Shown: positions 34,401 through 45,755 of the stretch, piece by piece
Numbering within the stretch: the stretch's first letter is position 1
Layout of the letters: each line of letters opens with the position of its first letter
Assembly: GCA_002794735.1 (NCBI GenBank)
Contig: NBAZ01000016.1
Location: 124,001-188,000 of the forward strand
Length of the DNA: 64,000 nt
Reading direction: 5' to 3'
From: Pyrrhoderma lamaoense
Taxonomy: Eukaryota; Basidiomycota; Agaricomycetes; Hymenochaetales; Hymenochaetaceae
Made by a program: the position numbers and the translations under genes
The notes under the pieces: model-generated
The model's input: the letters and a program-made list of their open reading frames with translations, nothing else
Told to the model about the DNA's origin: nothing
Databases searched by the model: none

Positions 34401-35901
34401 GACTGCAACGGCTGCCACGTTCTTTTCCTCTCCCCTCGCTCAAGGCAGCTCATCATCTACCTCCAACAGTCACGCAGGCTTGGGTCTGGGAGTGAAGACA
34501 CCCTTACCGCCTTTGACGCCTGCTACGTTCCACCATAGAGCCATTAGAAATTCTGGTAACGCTTCCTCTACTAGTGCTGCCAATTCTGCACCAACGGCAT
34601 CGTCTTCCTCCGGACCTGGACTGGGGCCTTCGAATCGGACTGTGTCGACAACGGAGAGGGAGAGGGAAAAGCTGGCGTTCATGGCACCATTTGAGCAATT
34701 CTATGATGTACTGAGTGATGCGCAGGTGCTGAAGGGATGGTTTGGTGAGCAACTGAAGAGAGTTGGAAAAGTTGCTAGGGAGGTTGAAGAGGAAGTTGGG
34801 AAACTGAGGCAGGAAAGAGAGAGATTTAGAGAGGAGAGAGAGAGGGCAGCTGCAGAGGGTATTGCTGGGAGTAGTAATGGTGCAGGAAACTTTACGAGAG
34901 ATGACGTAGAGAGACTTGTTACGGATGCCGTACGGAGGGAGTCGAGGACATGGCAAGACGAAGTTGGAAGGTTGCGTGCTCAGGTTGCGGATTTACAGGA
35001 TGCGTTGTTTGCTACCGGCGGGAGCACTCAGAGTCGCGGGATTGGCAACATAACAAGATCTGGTGTAAATGGGGGCGAGAGAGATAGAGAGGCTAGAAAC
35101 CAGCATCAAGATCGTGTACTTCCCCAGTACGTCATCTCTTCTACATCACAGTAAAAGGTTATAAATCATAACAATGTTTCTCTTAACTGTAGCAACGGTT
35201 CTGGTGCAAGCTCTGCTTTGGGTACTGGGGTTAGCAGCAGCATCGAATCATATACTTTCCCACCTGTTCAAAGACCTTCATCGTCGAGCAATACTATCCC
35301 CCCTATAACGAGCTCGGTTTCCAGACACTCAGAAGATTCGTTGACGATAGGAGGAACGTTACGGAGGAGCTCGTCTTCCCCTCCTCCTCAGCCTGTTGAT
35401 ACCCGTAGTGGACCAAGTACGAGGGCAGTAGCGATGGGAATGGCAGCTATACCTTCTTCTGAGAGGTCTAGTGTAAGTGCCAGTTCGCCCGAGCCTGTGG
35501 GCAGTGTGTATGGGGGTGGAAGTGGGATTGGTAGACGGTTATCAGTGTCTGCTATACGATTTGAGAGAGAGAAGTTCCCTCCTTTGCCATTGCATGCTAC
35601 TAAATCCCAGTCTCGACTTCAGCCTCAACGGCAGCCCCAACGACAGGAAGAAGAAGAGGAAGAAGAGTTAGTAGAAGAAGGGAGACGTAAGAAGCAAAAA
35701 CAGATGGCTGAGACGGGGTCCGAGAAGGTGGCTGGTGTTGAAAAAGATGTTAACGAAGATGAGGTAGTGGGGAAAGGTGGAGGTGAGAAAAATGGAAGGA
35801 AGAGAATGGGTGAAGGAGTTGATAAGGATAAGAAGACTCTTCCTCATAGACATCGACGTCCGAGCTCTCCTGCCTCAGTTCCTATGGACGAAAGTCCCTA
35901 A
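31491..35901 (+). CDS. Very large low-complexity protein with a C-terminal coiled coil
   Basis: I do not recognise a family. The gene encodes roughly 1,400 residues rich in Ser, Asn, Gln, Pro and Gly, with poly-Gln runs (CAG/CAA repeats near 33030, 33945 and 34040) and KRRRV-type basic patches. A conserved-looking patch begins FEQFYDVLSDAQVLKGWFGE and continues into a heptad-like coiled coil (about 34680-35010). An N-terminal patch SLPSFAQAFGTAG resembles motifs near the start of some fungal transcription regulators. Exons: 31491-31891; then 31964-35127 after a GTATGA ... GAATAG intron; then from about 35193 to 35901 after a GTACGT ... TGTAG intron. The start at 31491 fits if one C is missing from the CCCCC at 31566-31570, since the protein-like frame changes there. 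It is probably a nuclear or RNP regulator, but this is inference from composition only. Confidence 0.65.
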
Positions 35902-37430
35902 ATGGATTCCTTCTCGCTCCTCTAATATGTGCTCGCCCTTCTCTGGTTTTAACGATCTTTCGGCATCCCTTACTGCTTCTTTTCTCTTCCTTCTTATTCT
36001 ATTTCTCTATGGTAAAAGTTCGTTGTCAAATTGTTTTCTGTCACTTTCACTAGTTCTTGTCTTTCTCTCCCTCCATTTTGTCTGTCCACCCATCTGTTCT
36101 ATCACCATCGGTTTATTGGGAGATACACGTCCCCCTCCCATCCCCATTTCAGTGTTCCTATCTCTATCAATGTCTGTGTTGTTGTTATTTTCTTTTGGAG
36201 TGTTTAACAGGGTTTTTTTATATGTTTGTAAAGCTCAAGTCGTCTCAAAGACCATTCAGATGGCAGAATCGAAACCTTCGCTCTGATTCCCACCACATAT
36301 CATTGTCTTTTGGGGTGTTCACACTCTGTACTGTCCCTTCAACTCGTCCTTTTTTCAACTACCAACTTTTCGCCTTTTCATTCATCAATGCAAATCTTTT
36401 CAACCCCCCAATTTTTGACATCTTTTTCTCTTCTATCTCTGTTTTGGTATCTCACTTACATGCAGTTCTCCAGTATCTTTTCTATATTTTCCCCTTCTCT
36501 TTTCTTCTCTTTGGTCTTCAACATTTACCCCGTTCTCCTCAATTCATATCTCACTCCCTTCTCCACAGATTCAACCGTTATCTACATTTTTCTCTCTACC
36601 GATTACCGTTTTCTCCCCTCACATTTTCCTTCTAAGGGTCAAAATTACAACTTTCTCGTATACATTTCAAAAAATTCCTCCTCTTTACCTACCTTTCTTT
36701 GGTGTTCTCTAAGGTGGGCTGAGTGTCGGCTGTATAAATGTGTATATACTATATATTGTTCATTCTTTTGTCTGTTTGTTTGTCAGCTTTGTTCCTGTTT
36801 GTACGAGTGTATGGATATGTGTGTGGAGTTTTCTTTTCCTTTCTACAACTTCACCATACTGTGTTTGTGATTTGGAAATTTTCGTCTTCAAAAGTATTTT
36901 TTTCAAAAGTTCAGAATACTTGTTAGATGGGGAGGTAGTTGCCCTCAGTTCTACAGGATTTACGTCTTTTTCTTCTCTTCTTATTATTCTCCTCTCCTCT
37001 TTGAGTCGCTCATTCGTCTAGTTCTCATCACGATTTTCTTCCACTGTTTATGGCGCAACCTATTTGTATGGTTTTATTTTATAGCGCGGAAGTCTTCCTT
37101 TCTCCTTTCCTTTACTCTCTCTCTCTTAACAAAAACTTCATTTATGTTTGTTTTTCCTCTTCCTTTATTTTCATTCATCTTATATCAAATTGGAATTTTT
37201 CTTCTTAACTCCTTCGACCACTTACTCTCTTTTTTTTCCAGTTTTAGAGTTCCATTCATATGTCTATACATTTACACTCCTTGTCTTTCTTTCACTTCCA
37301 CCTTTTCCTTCGGGGTTTCTTTCAGTTTCGTGGATGATCTGTGTACATTATATACTGTGTACAATATATTGAATGTGAGTATACAGGTGGATAAATGCCT
37401 TGGAATGTGTTATCTTCAAGATCTCTAAAA
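35902..37430 (+). other. Pyrimidine-rich 3' region
   Basis: About 1.5 kb in which the plus strand is mostly C and T, giving many overlapping meaningless open frames full of Ser, Phe and Leu. It directly follows the stop codon of the large low-complexity gene, so it may be a long 3' untranslated region. I see no gene in it. Confidence 0.5.
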
Positions 37431-39147
37431 ACGCTAGCACTTACGTAACTGAAAGATAAGTATTCTTGGTAATTTGTCGTTTAAATGATTATTATATAAT
37501 GGTTATGTAATGTACACCGTCAAATAATCTCAGTGCTTGACTTTTCTCTTTTTATAAGTATCATGCTTGGAAGCAAAGACATATAGTGTGAGCACGCAGA
37601 TATGAGATGCTTCGGACTGAGACTATGAAAAATACACAATTACTAGATTTTACATTGACATTCTTCCCTCTTTTACTAACATCTTACGAAGATCTCTAGT
37701 AGACACATCGTCTTAAAATGTTCTTGAGGGCTAGCACCCGTTGTAATAAAAGGTTCTATCAGAAGCTAAAACAGAAGGACAAGTCATATTTCCTTGGAAT
37801 AGCATTATAATCATTGGAGAAAATGCCGCGTTTGGATGTCCTCGGCTTCCAATGAGTTGTGATCCGATGGAAGAGCCAGTTATGTATCTGACCTAGGTTC
37901 GGAATTAAGGTGTTCAAGTTTTTGAAATAACAGTCTAGCCTTGATTGGCTAGAGAGGAATTTCATACTCCAAGTAACTCTTATGTTACGAAATATGATTA
38001 TTAAGTAGTGTTTCTCACTTTTTTTTACTAACTTTCCGCTGACTTCATTGTCGATGCATTGCAAGCAGTTACGTCTACGCCTCTCGGACAATATATGAAG
38101 TGACGATATATTTCAGGATATAGTGACACTTCAAGTGTCAATGGATGATTCATGAAATAAAAGCTTTTGCCGAATTTGCTCGTGCCTTATCAACTAGTAC
38201 TCATGTTGGACAGTGTACTTTGTCACATACCGTCCAAAGTTTAGATTAGGTAAGGTCGGGAAAAACATAGACTATTATAGATGAAGCTTTTTTTCTTGCA
38301 TCATAGAGATTATTAAGCCTCGGACAAGTCAGGACCACCAATTCTTTAAGAGCCTTGCGCAAGTCAGTTGGGTGCAAGGACACGAACCAAGAAGATAAAT
38401 GAGAAGGGGGGGACAGTTATATAACATCCACAATGATGCTATAAACCTTCGGAAATTGTGATAGTTAATCATAGTATCAAAATTATGATTGATTAAGAAC
38501 TTAACTCCAACTTGAAAGTAAGATATATGAAAACTTGTCAGTGCTGATCGGATCTCCAGGAGCGAACAAGTTTGAAAGAAAGCTTTTGCTTGTTGTTAGC
38601 GACTAGTGAAACATCCTTTTTTGAGGGATGCAAAAGTCAGATTTGCTCATAAAGCACGCTCGATTAGATATAAACCAAGTTACGATCATCGCTTCTTGTC
38701 TCATAATCATAAGCTTGAAGCCATTCTTCTATATTGCCGGTCAAAAACATTTACAATTCTAAGATCAACTTGTCATTTATACCTCACCCAGTCCGAAAAA
38801 CATGTAAGATCATTGTAGGAAGTGGAATGGGATGGAGCAGATTGGGTTACGGTGTAAGTTATACTTGCTCCTTGAACCTGATCGGAGCATATCGGACGAT
38901 GATCCATTGGTGCATTATGCATAACACGTTAGTATGGACAGCAAATAAGGATACACAATGGTCACGAGACGAGGTGAATCTAAACGTCGATGCAAGGATT
39001 GACCGGGGCGTTTCGGACGATGGGGAGGGGCAGCGGAATGCACCCTTCCGCATCGCACGTACCGAGGCAAATTAGAGGCCTGCGCGTGTTTAGAGGGGAG
39101 CAACTGTGGTTGGGCGGAGTTAATGTATCTTACCATTTTTGGTAAGA
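37431..39147. other. Intergenic region before isocitrate lyase
   Basis: No supported gene. The frames at 37759-38091 (minus) and 38734-39075 (plus) have no domain, splice structure or codon pattern I would trust. The last few hundred bases are probably the isocitrate lyase promoter. Confidence 0.45.
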
Positions 39148-39153
39148 GTGGGG
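39148..39153. promoter_or_regulatory. CreA/Mig1-like motif (GTGGGG)
   Basis: Matches the SYGGGG carbon-repressor core 155 bp before the isocitrate lyase ATG. Isocitrate lyase genes are usually glucose-repressed, so the position makes sense, but a 6-bp motif is weak evidence. Confidence 0.35.
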
Positions 39154-39211
39154 TGACTCCGCGGGTCTCAATCACATGCCTCCGAGCTTTCCCTCCGACA
39201 CAGGACGAGCA

Positions 39212-39218
39212 TATATAA
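39212..39218 (+). promoter_or_regulatory. TATA box of isocitrate lyase
   Basis: TATATAA 90 bp upstream of the ATG at 39308. Confidence 0.55.
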
Positions 39219-39307
39219 TGCCTCTCGTCCGTTAGACACTTTCTCTTCGTTGACTCATCACCACCATCCCATCCTTCGACTTTACTTTTTGTTCAAAAAA
39301 ATCAAAG

Positions 39308-41184
39308 ATGGCGGCTGAGAGAATTGCTTTCGAGAAGGAGGTTCAAGAACTTGAACAGCGTTGGAAGGTATGACTTTCTTGTAGCTTGTAGATGTCTGGC
39401 CGAATGGATTTGCTCAACATTTAATCACTATAGAATCCAAGATTCGCTCATGTAAAGAGACCTTATACCGCAGCCCAGGTTGTTAGTAAACGTGGGACGA
39501 TTCCGATCTCATATCCTTCCGACATCCAAGGAAAGAAGCTCTGGAACCTTCTTGCAGAGCATTGGAAGAGCAAAACCCCCTCTCACACTTATGGAGCGTA
39601 AGTCACCTATAATTCTCTTACTTGTGATAACATAATCATATAACTATTTGGATATAGTTTGGATCCGGTTCAGGTAACTCAAATGGCCAAATTCCTTGAG
39701 ACCGTCTATGTTTCTGGATGGCAAACTTCCTCAACTGCCTCAAGCACAAATGAGCCAGGCCTGATCTTGCAGGTTCGTCCATTTTTGTGATTTAATAGAA
39801 TAACACATTCTTTTTGGTTATCCGTAACTCCGTAATGTCGGATGGACTCGTGAAGTTTAATTTACTAACTCCGCTGTTTCTACTTTAACTCAGACTATCC
39901 GTCAAACACCGTACCAAATAAGGTCGAGCATTTATTCATGGCCAGCTTTTCCATGATCGCAAACAACGTTCCGCACGTCTTGAACTCACTGATGCCGAGC
40001 GTGCAGCTACTCCTTACATTGACTATCTCCGACCTATCATCGCCGATGCCGATACTGGTCATGGTGGCTTAACGGCAGTGATGAAGCTTGCCAAATTATT
40101 TGTTGAAAAGGGAGCCGCTGGTATTCATATTGAGGATCAAGCTCCCGGGACAAAAAAATGCGGTCACATGGCAGGAAAAGTGCTAGTTAGCACTCAAGAG
40201 CACATCAACCGTCTCGTAGCTGCAAGACTGCAGTTCGATGTTATGGGTGTAGAAAACTTGGTTGTCTGCCGAACAGACTCTGAGGCTGCGACTCTAATCA
40301 TGACAAATGTTGATGAACGCGATCATCCTTTCGTACTTGGGTCTACAAATCCTATCTTAACGCCGCTTGTTACGCTGATGAATGAAGCTGAAGCCTCCGG
40401 AAAGACCGGTGACGCACTTCAGGCAGTCGAGACGGAATGGCTTAAGCAAGCTAATCTGAAGACTTTCGGCGAAACGCTTTCAGCCGCACTTGCTGCTTCC
40501 GTTCCTTCCTTCTCCGCTCGTTCGGCCGAATTCTTGTCAAAAGTGAACTCGTTGTCACACTCCTCTGCTATTTCCCTTGCTTTGAGTTATGGATTACCAA
40601 AAGACAAAATTCCTTTCTGGGACTGGGATTCCCCACGGACACGTGAGGGATACTACCGCTTCCAGGGAGGTACTCAGGCTGCCATTGCCCGAGCCAATGC
40701 TTATGCACCATACGCCGATTTGTTATGGATGGAGACCAAGTCACCTATACTTGCACAGGCCGTAGAATTTGCAGAGGGTGTACACAAGGTTCACCCTCAT
40801 GCTTGGCTTGCATACAACTTGTCGCCATCATTCAACTGGGAGGCGGCCGGTCTTTCTACATCTCAGATGAAGGACTACATCTGGGAGCTTGGAAAGCTTG
40901 GATACGTATGGCAGTTCATCACTCTTGGTGGTTTACACTCTACTGCTCTTATCTCTCACCAATTCGCGTCGGCATACGCAAAGGAGGGTATGAAAGCGTA
41001 TGTCGAGCTCATCCAAAGAAAGGAGAGAGAAGAAGGATGCGATGTACTGACGCATCAAAAATGGAGTGGAGCGGAATACGTAGACGGATTGATGAAGGTT
41101 GTCACTGGCGGTGTGAGTTCAACAGCTGCTATGGGTGAAGGTGTTACGGAGACACAGTTCACCGGCGGAAAGGTTAAATTGTAG
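39308..41184 (+). CDS. icl1: Isocitrate lyase
   Basis: Splits isocitrate to succinate and glyoxylate, the first step of the glyoxylate bypass, in glyoxysomes/peroxisomes or cytosol. The start [20 protein letters not shown] and [60 protein letters not shown], the active-site KKCGH signature and [17 protein letters not shown] are all diagnostic. Later stretches [20 protein letters not shown] and [17 protein letters not shown] also fit. It has four introns, the last ending just before 39894. The frame breaks twice by one base: at 39760-39761 (CCAGGCCTGATC, where the family has Pro-Gly-Pro-Asp) and at 39942-39943 (ATGGCCAGC, where Met-Ala-Gln is expected). Adding one C at each GGCC restores the family sequence and the splice phase, so both look like assembly errors. 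The C-terminus has no clear peroxisomal SKL signal. Confidence 0.95.
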
Positions 41185-42037
41185 AATTCTTTCCGTTTAC
41201 TCTTTTCCCGACTTTTACTCTCTTTTACCTCGATGCAATTTTCTCACTAGTGATTATGAGTCTTAAATGTTGTACTTTTCTTTAGACTGTATCTTGCCTC
41301 CTGCTTTTTTTTTTTTGTTTCGTAGAATATCAATGAGCATACTCCATCCAAACAAAACGCACTTCGGGTTGATCTTTAAAACTTTGTGAATCTTGGAAAA
41401 CATGGCAGCGGCTTACATTTGGAAGAGAAAATATGGGTGAACGTGCCAAACATAAGAGGAGTTGCGTGGAAAGCAGTATGTGGTATGTGGATAGTCGTAT
41501 GGGATTGTACTTCTTAGCTACATTTTCTCCCAACCTTTCCATTGCATATAATCAAGTATACATCGTCCAACCAATCATATGCATGATTGATCCTACTAGA
41601 CTTAGATCTGAAACTTACTTAAACGACGTCATATACAGTCGTTCTCAACTCTATTGGAAACTAATAGGCCGTGTACATTTACATGATATTGGTTTATCAA
41701 CGATAGACGGATACATTGTTCCAAGAAAATCGAGGAAAACACACGAATTGATTACATTAGTATATTTAAAACTGAAACCAGAGTACATGCATGTACGTGT
41801 ACATATCGCTTTCTAGCTGATAGAAATTAAGGGACTCCATATTCTCGTACTACTTCCGTTGCAGCCTCTTCCACTCGTCTCCGTATTTACACTCTGAGAA
41901 ATCTAGTCTCGTGCAGTATGAACGGTTTAATATCATGGTGTTATTAGGAGTACATAACCTGCTGATATCACGAAGTTCAAAAGGCAACCAAATCCATAAC
42001 TCCTTATTCATTCCTGTAATCCATCCACTTTCTCTGT
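41185..42037. other. Intergenic region between isocitrate lyase and the NACHT-WD40 gene
   Basis: Holds the isocitrate lyase 3' region (a T run at about 41306-41317). The frame 41433-41816 (127 codons, plus) has no recognisable domain, so I leave it out as a gene. Confidence 0.45.
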
Positions 42038-45000
42038 CTAGCCCCAAGCTACGTCTTTCATCGACCAGATTTTGATTGTCCCGTCTCCTGAGCCAGAGGC
42101 AACACGATCTCCGTCTGGGAAGAATGAGACAGAGTTAACTTCTTCGTGTGTCCTACAAGCGGTCCAAGAAGAAGGTCCCCATTCAGTGCATCCCAAACAC
42201 ATACAGTATTGTCCCAAGACCCTGATACGATTCGCTTTCTATCAGACGATAAACTTATTGACGATACCCGGTATTCGTGCTCTCTCGCTGTTATTAAAAT
42301 ATTTTCATCATTCTCAGCATTCCATACCTGTACCGTTCCATCGTGCATTCCATAGATGAGATATAAACCATCATCAGAATACGATACAGAACCGAGAAAA
42401 CCAGAACGACCTTTAACTTGAAATGTCGAAACCAGCTGACCATTATCAACATCCCAGATACATATGATCTTTTTTGACGCAGAAACAATCTTCTTTCCAT
42501 CTGAAGAGTAGACAACTAACAAAACCGGGCTGTGACAGATCATCTCAACAACGAGGTTACTTCTCTTTACGTCCCAAACTCGAATGGTCCTGTCCGAAGA
42601 ACCCGTAGCGAGAAAATTACTACTCGGAGAAAAAACAACTGACTTGATATATTTCTTGTGACCATTGAGAGTACTACATTCGCCATTCATTTTCCACAAT
42701 TTGACTGAGAGATCATAATCGGAGGCGGATGCAATGTACTCTTCGTCAGCAGAAATGTCAATCGAACTGACTGTTCCTGTGTGGCCTTCAAATGGTCCAC
42801 CGACAAGACTGCCGTTAAACGTATCCCATACATAAACATAGCCGTCAAACGAGCCAGATACAATATACCTCCCACTCGATGATATCGCAGTCGATGTTAT
42901 TCTACCTGGCCGGCTATATGTCGCAGTCTCACCCCCAGAAGCATCCCATATTCTTATCGTTCTATCGTCTGAGCTAGACACAAATTGTAGACCGTTGGGA
43001 GAGAATGAGATACTTCGAACGAAGGACCTGTGTCCTTCAAACTGTCTTGGAGGCTCCAACAAATTTGATGCATTCCATATTTTTATTGTTCCATCCCCAT
43101 GTCCTGCTATAATTTGCGACCCATCATTCGAGTACCTTACTGAGTTTACGGGCATTGATATGCCACCCGTAGGTACGTGAGCTACTTCGCCTGTAGACGT
43201 ATTACAAACATGAATCACCAGGTCATCTCGAAATAGTACGACATGTTTCTCAGAAGGTGAAAGAGATATTTGATAAATATCCCGTTGTGTGTCTGAACTA
43301 AACTTCATCATCTTCTCCTGTATATCCCATACTATGATTTTATAGTCCCTTGACCCTGACGCAAGATGCAAACTATCGGATGAGAACGAGATGGATCTGA
43401 CATAACTGGTATGTCCTTCCAAGATGTACTCTTCTGCTTGTCCAGTCAAGTCCCATAACTTGATTGCGTTGTCATTGGATGAAGAGGCAAGATGCTTTCC
43501 ATCCGGAGACAAGGTTACGAACGCATTTTCATCCAAGTGTCCGATGAGCAGCTCACGTTGAAGTTCACCAGTGTATACGTCCAGTATTTTTATAGATCCA
43601 GTAATGGTGATAAAAGCTAGATATTTGCCTTTCTGAGCGAAAGAAAATCTATTATAATACCTCCCATCAATCTTCCTTGGTTCATAAAGCAAATTCCCAC
43701 TCATCGCTTCCCAAATGTAGATAGCATAACTAGAAGAAAGGTCGCTCCAATCTACCAATGAAACGGCGATAATATGTGTACCATCTGGGGAAAATGACGT
43801 AAAAGTAGAGCTACCGTCAGTATCTATTTTTCTGATGCATGAAGCTCGTGGTTTATTGCCCAAGTACTTGGCATGAATGGAGGTGTTTGAGTACGGTGCG
43901 TAGTGATCCGAAACAATAGACTCGCCCCTCGTTAGTGGAAGTAGACTAGAGTATATGTGTGGTGTGCTTTCCAATATCGGCTCTGAGAATCTTGTAGCCT
44001 GCATGTATGCATCTTGGAAGAATGCAGCCAAGCCTTTATCTTCAGGCTAGAAGTACATCAATCTCAGCAATTATATATGCTGCTAAAGACTGCTCACTCC
44101 AATCCACGTCATAGCATTTATTAATGCCGTCCCAACATACTCGTTGAATTTTCTTGTAAGGCTAAGAACTTCAAACCAAAATAGCAGATATCTATCCGCG
44201 AACGACTGCAACCGACGGCGTAATTCTTCCGTATAAGAGACGTCTCGCAAATGGTGTGCCCAATAGCAGCAGACGTACCTAAGAAATGAAGGAATTTTGT
44301 TTTTTATGCGCTCCTCTAGTCCGGGAATATCCTCGTTCAATATGAAAGATGACTCTAGCTCTCCTATGTTGAACTTTAATGATTCTTCCATCACGGTGAA
44401 GCACCGCCCTACTATTTTCGCTCCTGTATGTCAGCATCGATGAACCATTTTTCTCCGCGGCAGCTCACGAGGTAATCATACAACGAAGCATGCCGAATCT
44501 GTATGGGCTTATTAGGTTCTGAGCTAGGTCCATATAGTACAAGCGATTGAAGGCAAGAAAGAATATCAACAGTTGTATCAGGTTCAAGGCCCAGGATATT
44601 GTCGATGTCTGAGCCGTCAGATGTGACTTGCTGAACAAGATGAGAGAGAGTATTAACGGAAAATTTTGTTTTTCCTCCTCATCCCACTCGAGAGATTGGC
44701 TGAGAACAGTAACATACAGATCATCTAGAGTTATCGTACGCCTTTTATCAACGAGTTGCTCTAGTCTTTTAAATCGTTTTGTAGTGCGTTCGCCAATAAA
44801 CTTGACCGCGGTAGATGCCCAAATGAATAAACCATCAGCGCTGTCGGCTAGTTCCTCAGACTATCTTCCCATGGCCAGTTGTCCGGTACTTTTAGAGAAC
44901 CTGAGTCTTTCAACTCGTTAAGCTCGAAGTGAATATATGTGTAAACGTCGTTTCTACTATCTTTCGATTTGTTATCTAGCTCGACAACATGGATACCCTT

Positions 45001-45755
45001 AATGTTTCTAAAAGAAAGTATGTCATTCTCCGGCTTGAGGTGATTAAGAAGCGAATGTTTATAGGCAGTGAATGAAGACAGGTTTTAAGTATACGAAAGA
45101 GAATGTTCCGCGTCTGGGGTGTACCACATTCATCCAAAGCGTCAAGAACAACAAGGATTGGCTGAGTTATAGTATCGGCGACATAAGTCAAGGGCTTGCA
45201 CAAGAGAATGTCAAAGAGAGTATTAAGTGATTCCTTGGCAGGATCACCAACACCTTCGAGTCCTGCATATATAGATTCTGCTATAGCTGCATTAGATTCA
45301 GCGAGATCGCACGCAATTGTCTGCATTATAGTATCGGGGTCGCTCTTATTTCTTCGAAAGAATAAATGGCATACGGGTAGTGAATCATTGCGCCTTTCCT
45401 TTACGATAGTTGAAGCTATCGTACTCTTTCCAGTGCCAGCTCCACCCATCAATAAAAATATATTCGATCGCTCCGTATTTTGTGCCCATTTATTTATCTC
45501 ATTCAAGATTTTTGTACAGGTACCTTCCAGGCACTCAGTACGGACAGCGCCAGACATATGAGATGGTTTGAGGATATTTTTCAATTCTGATAAACTATAA
45601 ATTATAGAATAGGAAAACGCGATGTTTATCTTACTTGAAAGAGTATTTTTATGTTCAAAGTATGCATCCCCAGAAATATTAATTTGGCCACCTCCGATAT
45701 CATTATATATCCCGATACTCGTTTGAGGATTGGACCCAACTTGATTGTAAGGCAT
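42038..45755 (-). CDS. NACHT-WD40 (NLR-like) protein with frame breaks
   Basis: A STAND NTPase of the NWD type. In fungi such proteins act in non-self recognition and programmed cell death. The N-terminus has a short Gly/Asn region (GIYNDIGGGQINISGD). The NACHT domain follows, with Walker A GGAGTGKST (about residues 104-112) and Walker B ILVVLDALDECG (about 200-211). A helical linker contains ILGLEPDTTVDILS, IQIRHASLYDYL and RCFTVMEESLKFNIGELESS. An intron at 44047-44097 leads to about eleven WD40 repeats (for example HLASSSNDNAIKLWDL, FVSSSDDRTIRIWDASG, LATGSSDRTIRVWDV), ending GTIKIWSMKDVAWG. Five one-base losses break the frame: near 45030, 44856, 44669 (T5 run), 44423 and 42140. In this gene class real decay is possible, but all are -1 like those in housekeeping genes nearby. 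N-terminal effector type: none recognised. Confidence 0.85.

Noticed and set aside
36057..37021. Several overlapping open frames of 90-190 codons on the plus strand
   Set aside because: They arise from the C/T-rich composition; residues are almost only Ser, Phe, Leu, Cys and Tyr, with no domain or splice structure.
38734..39075. 113-codon frame before isocitrate lyase
   Set aside because: It lies in the promoter region, has no recognisable domain, and overlaps minus-strand frames of similar length.
41433..41816. 127-codon frame after isocitrate lyase
   Set aside because: No domain, no splice sites, and AT-rich random-like composition.
44628..45561. Plus-strand frames opposite the NACHT domain
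   Set aside because: Antisense shadows of the NACHT coding sequence.
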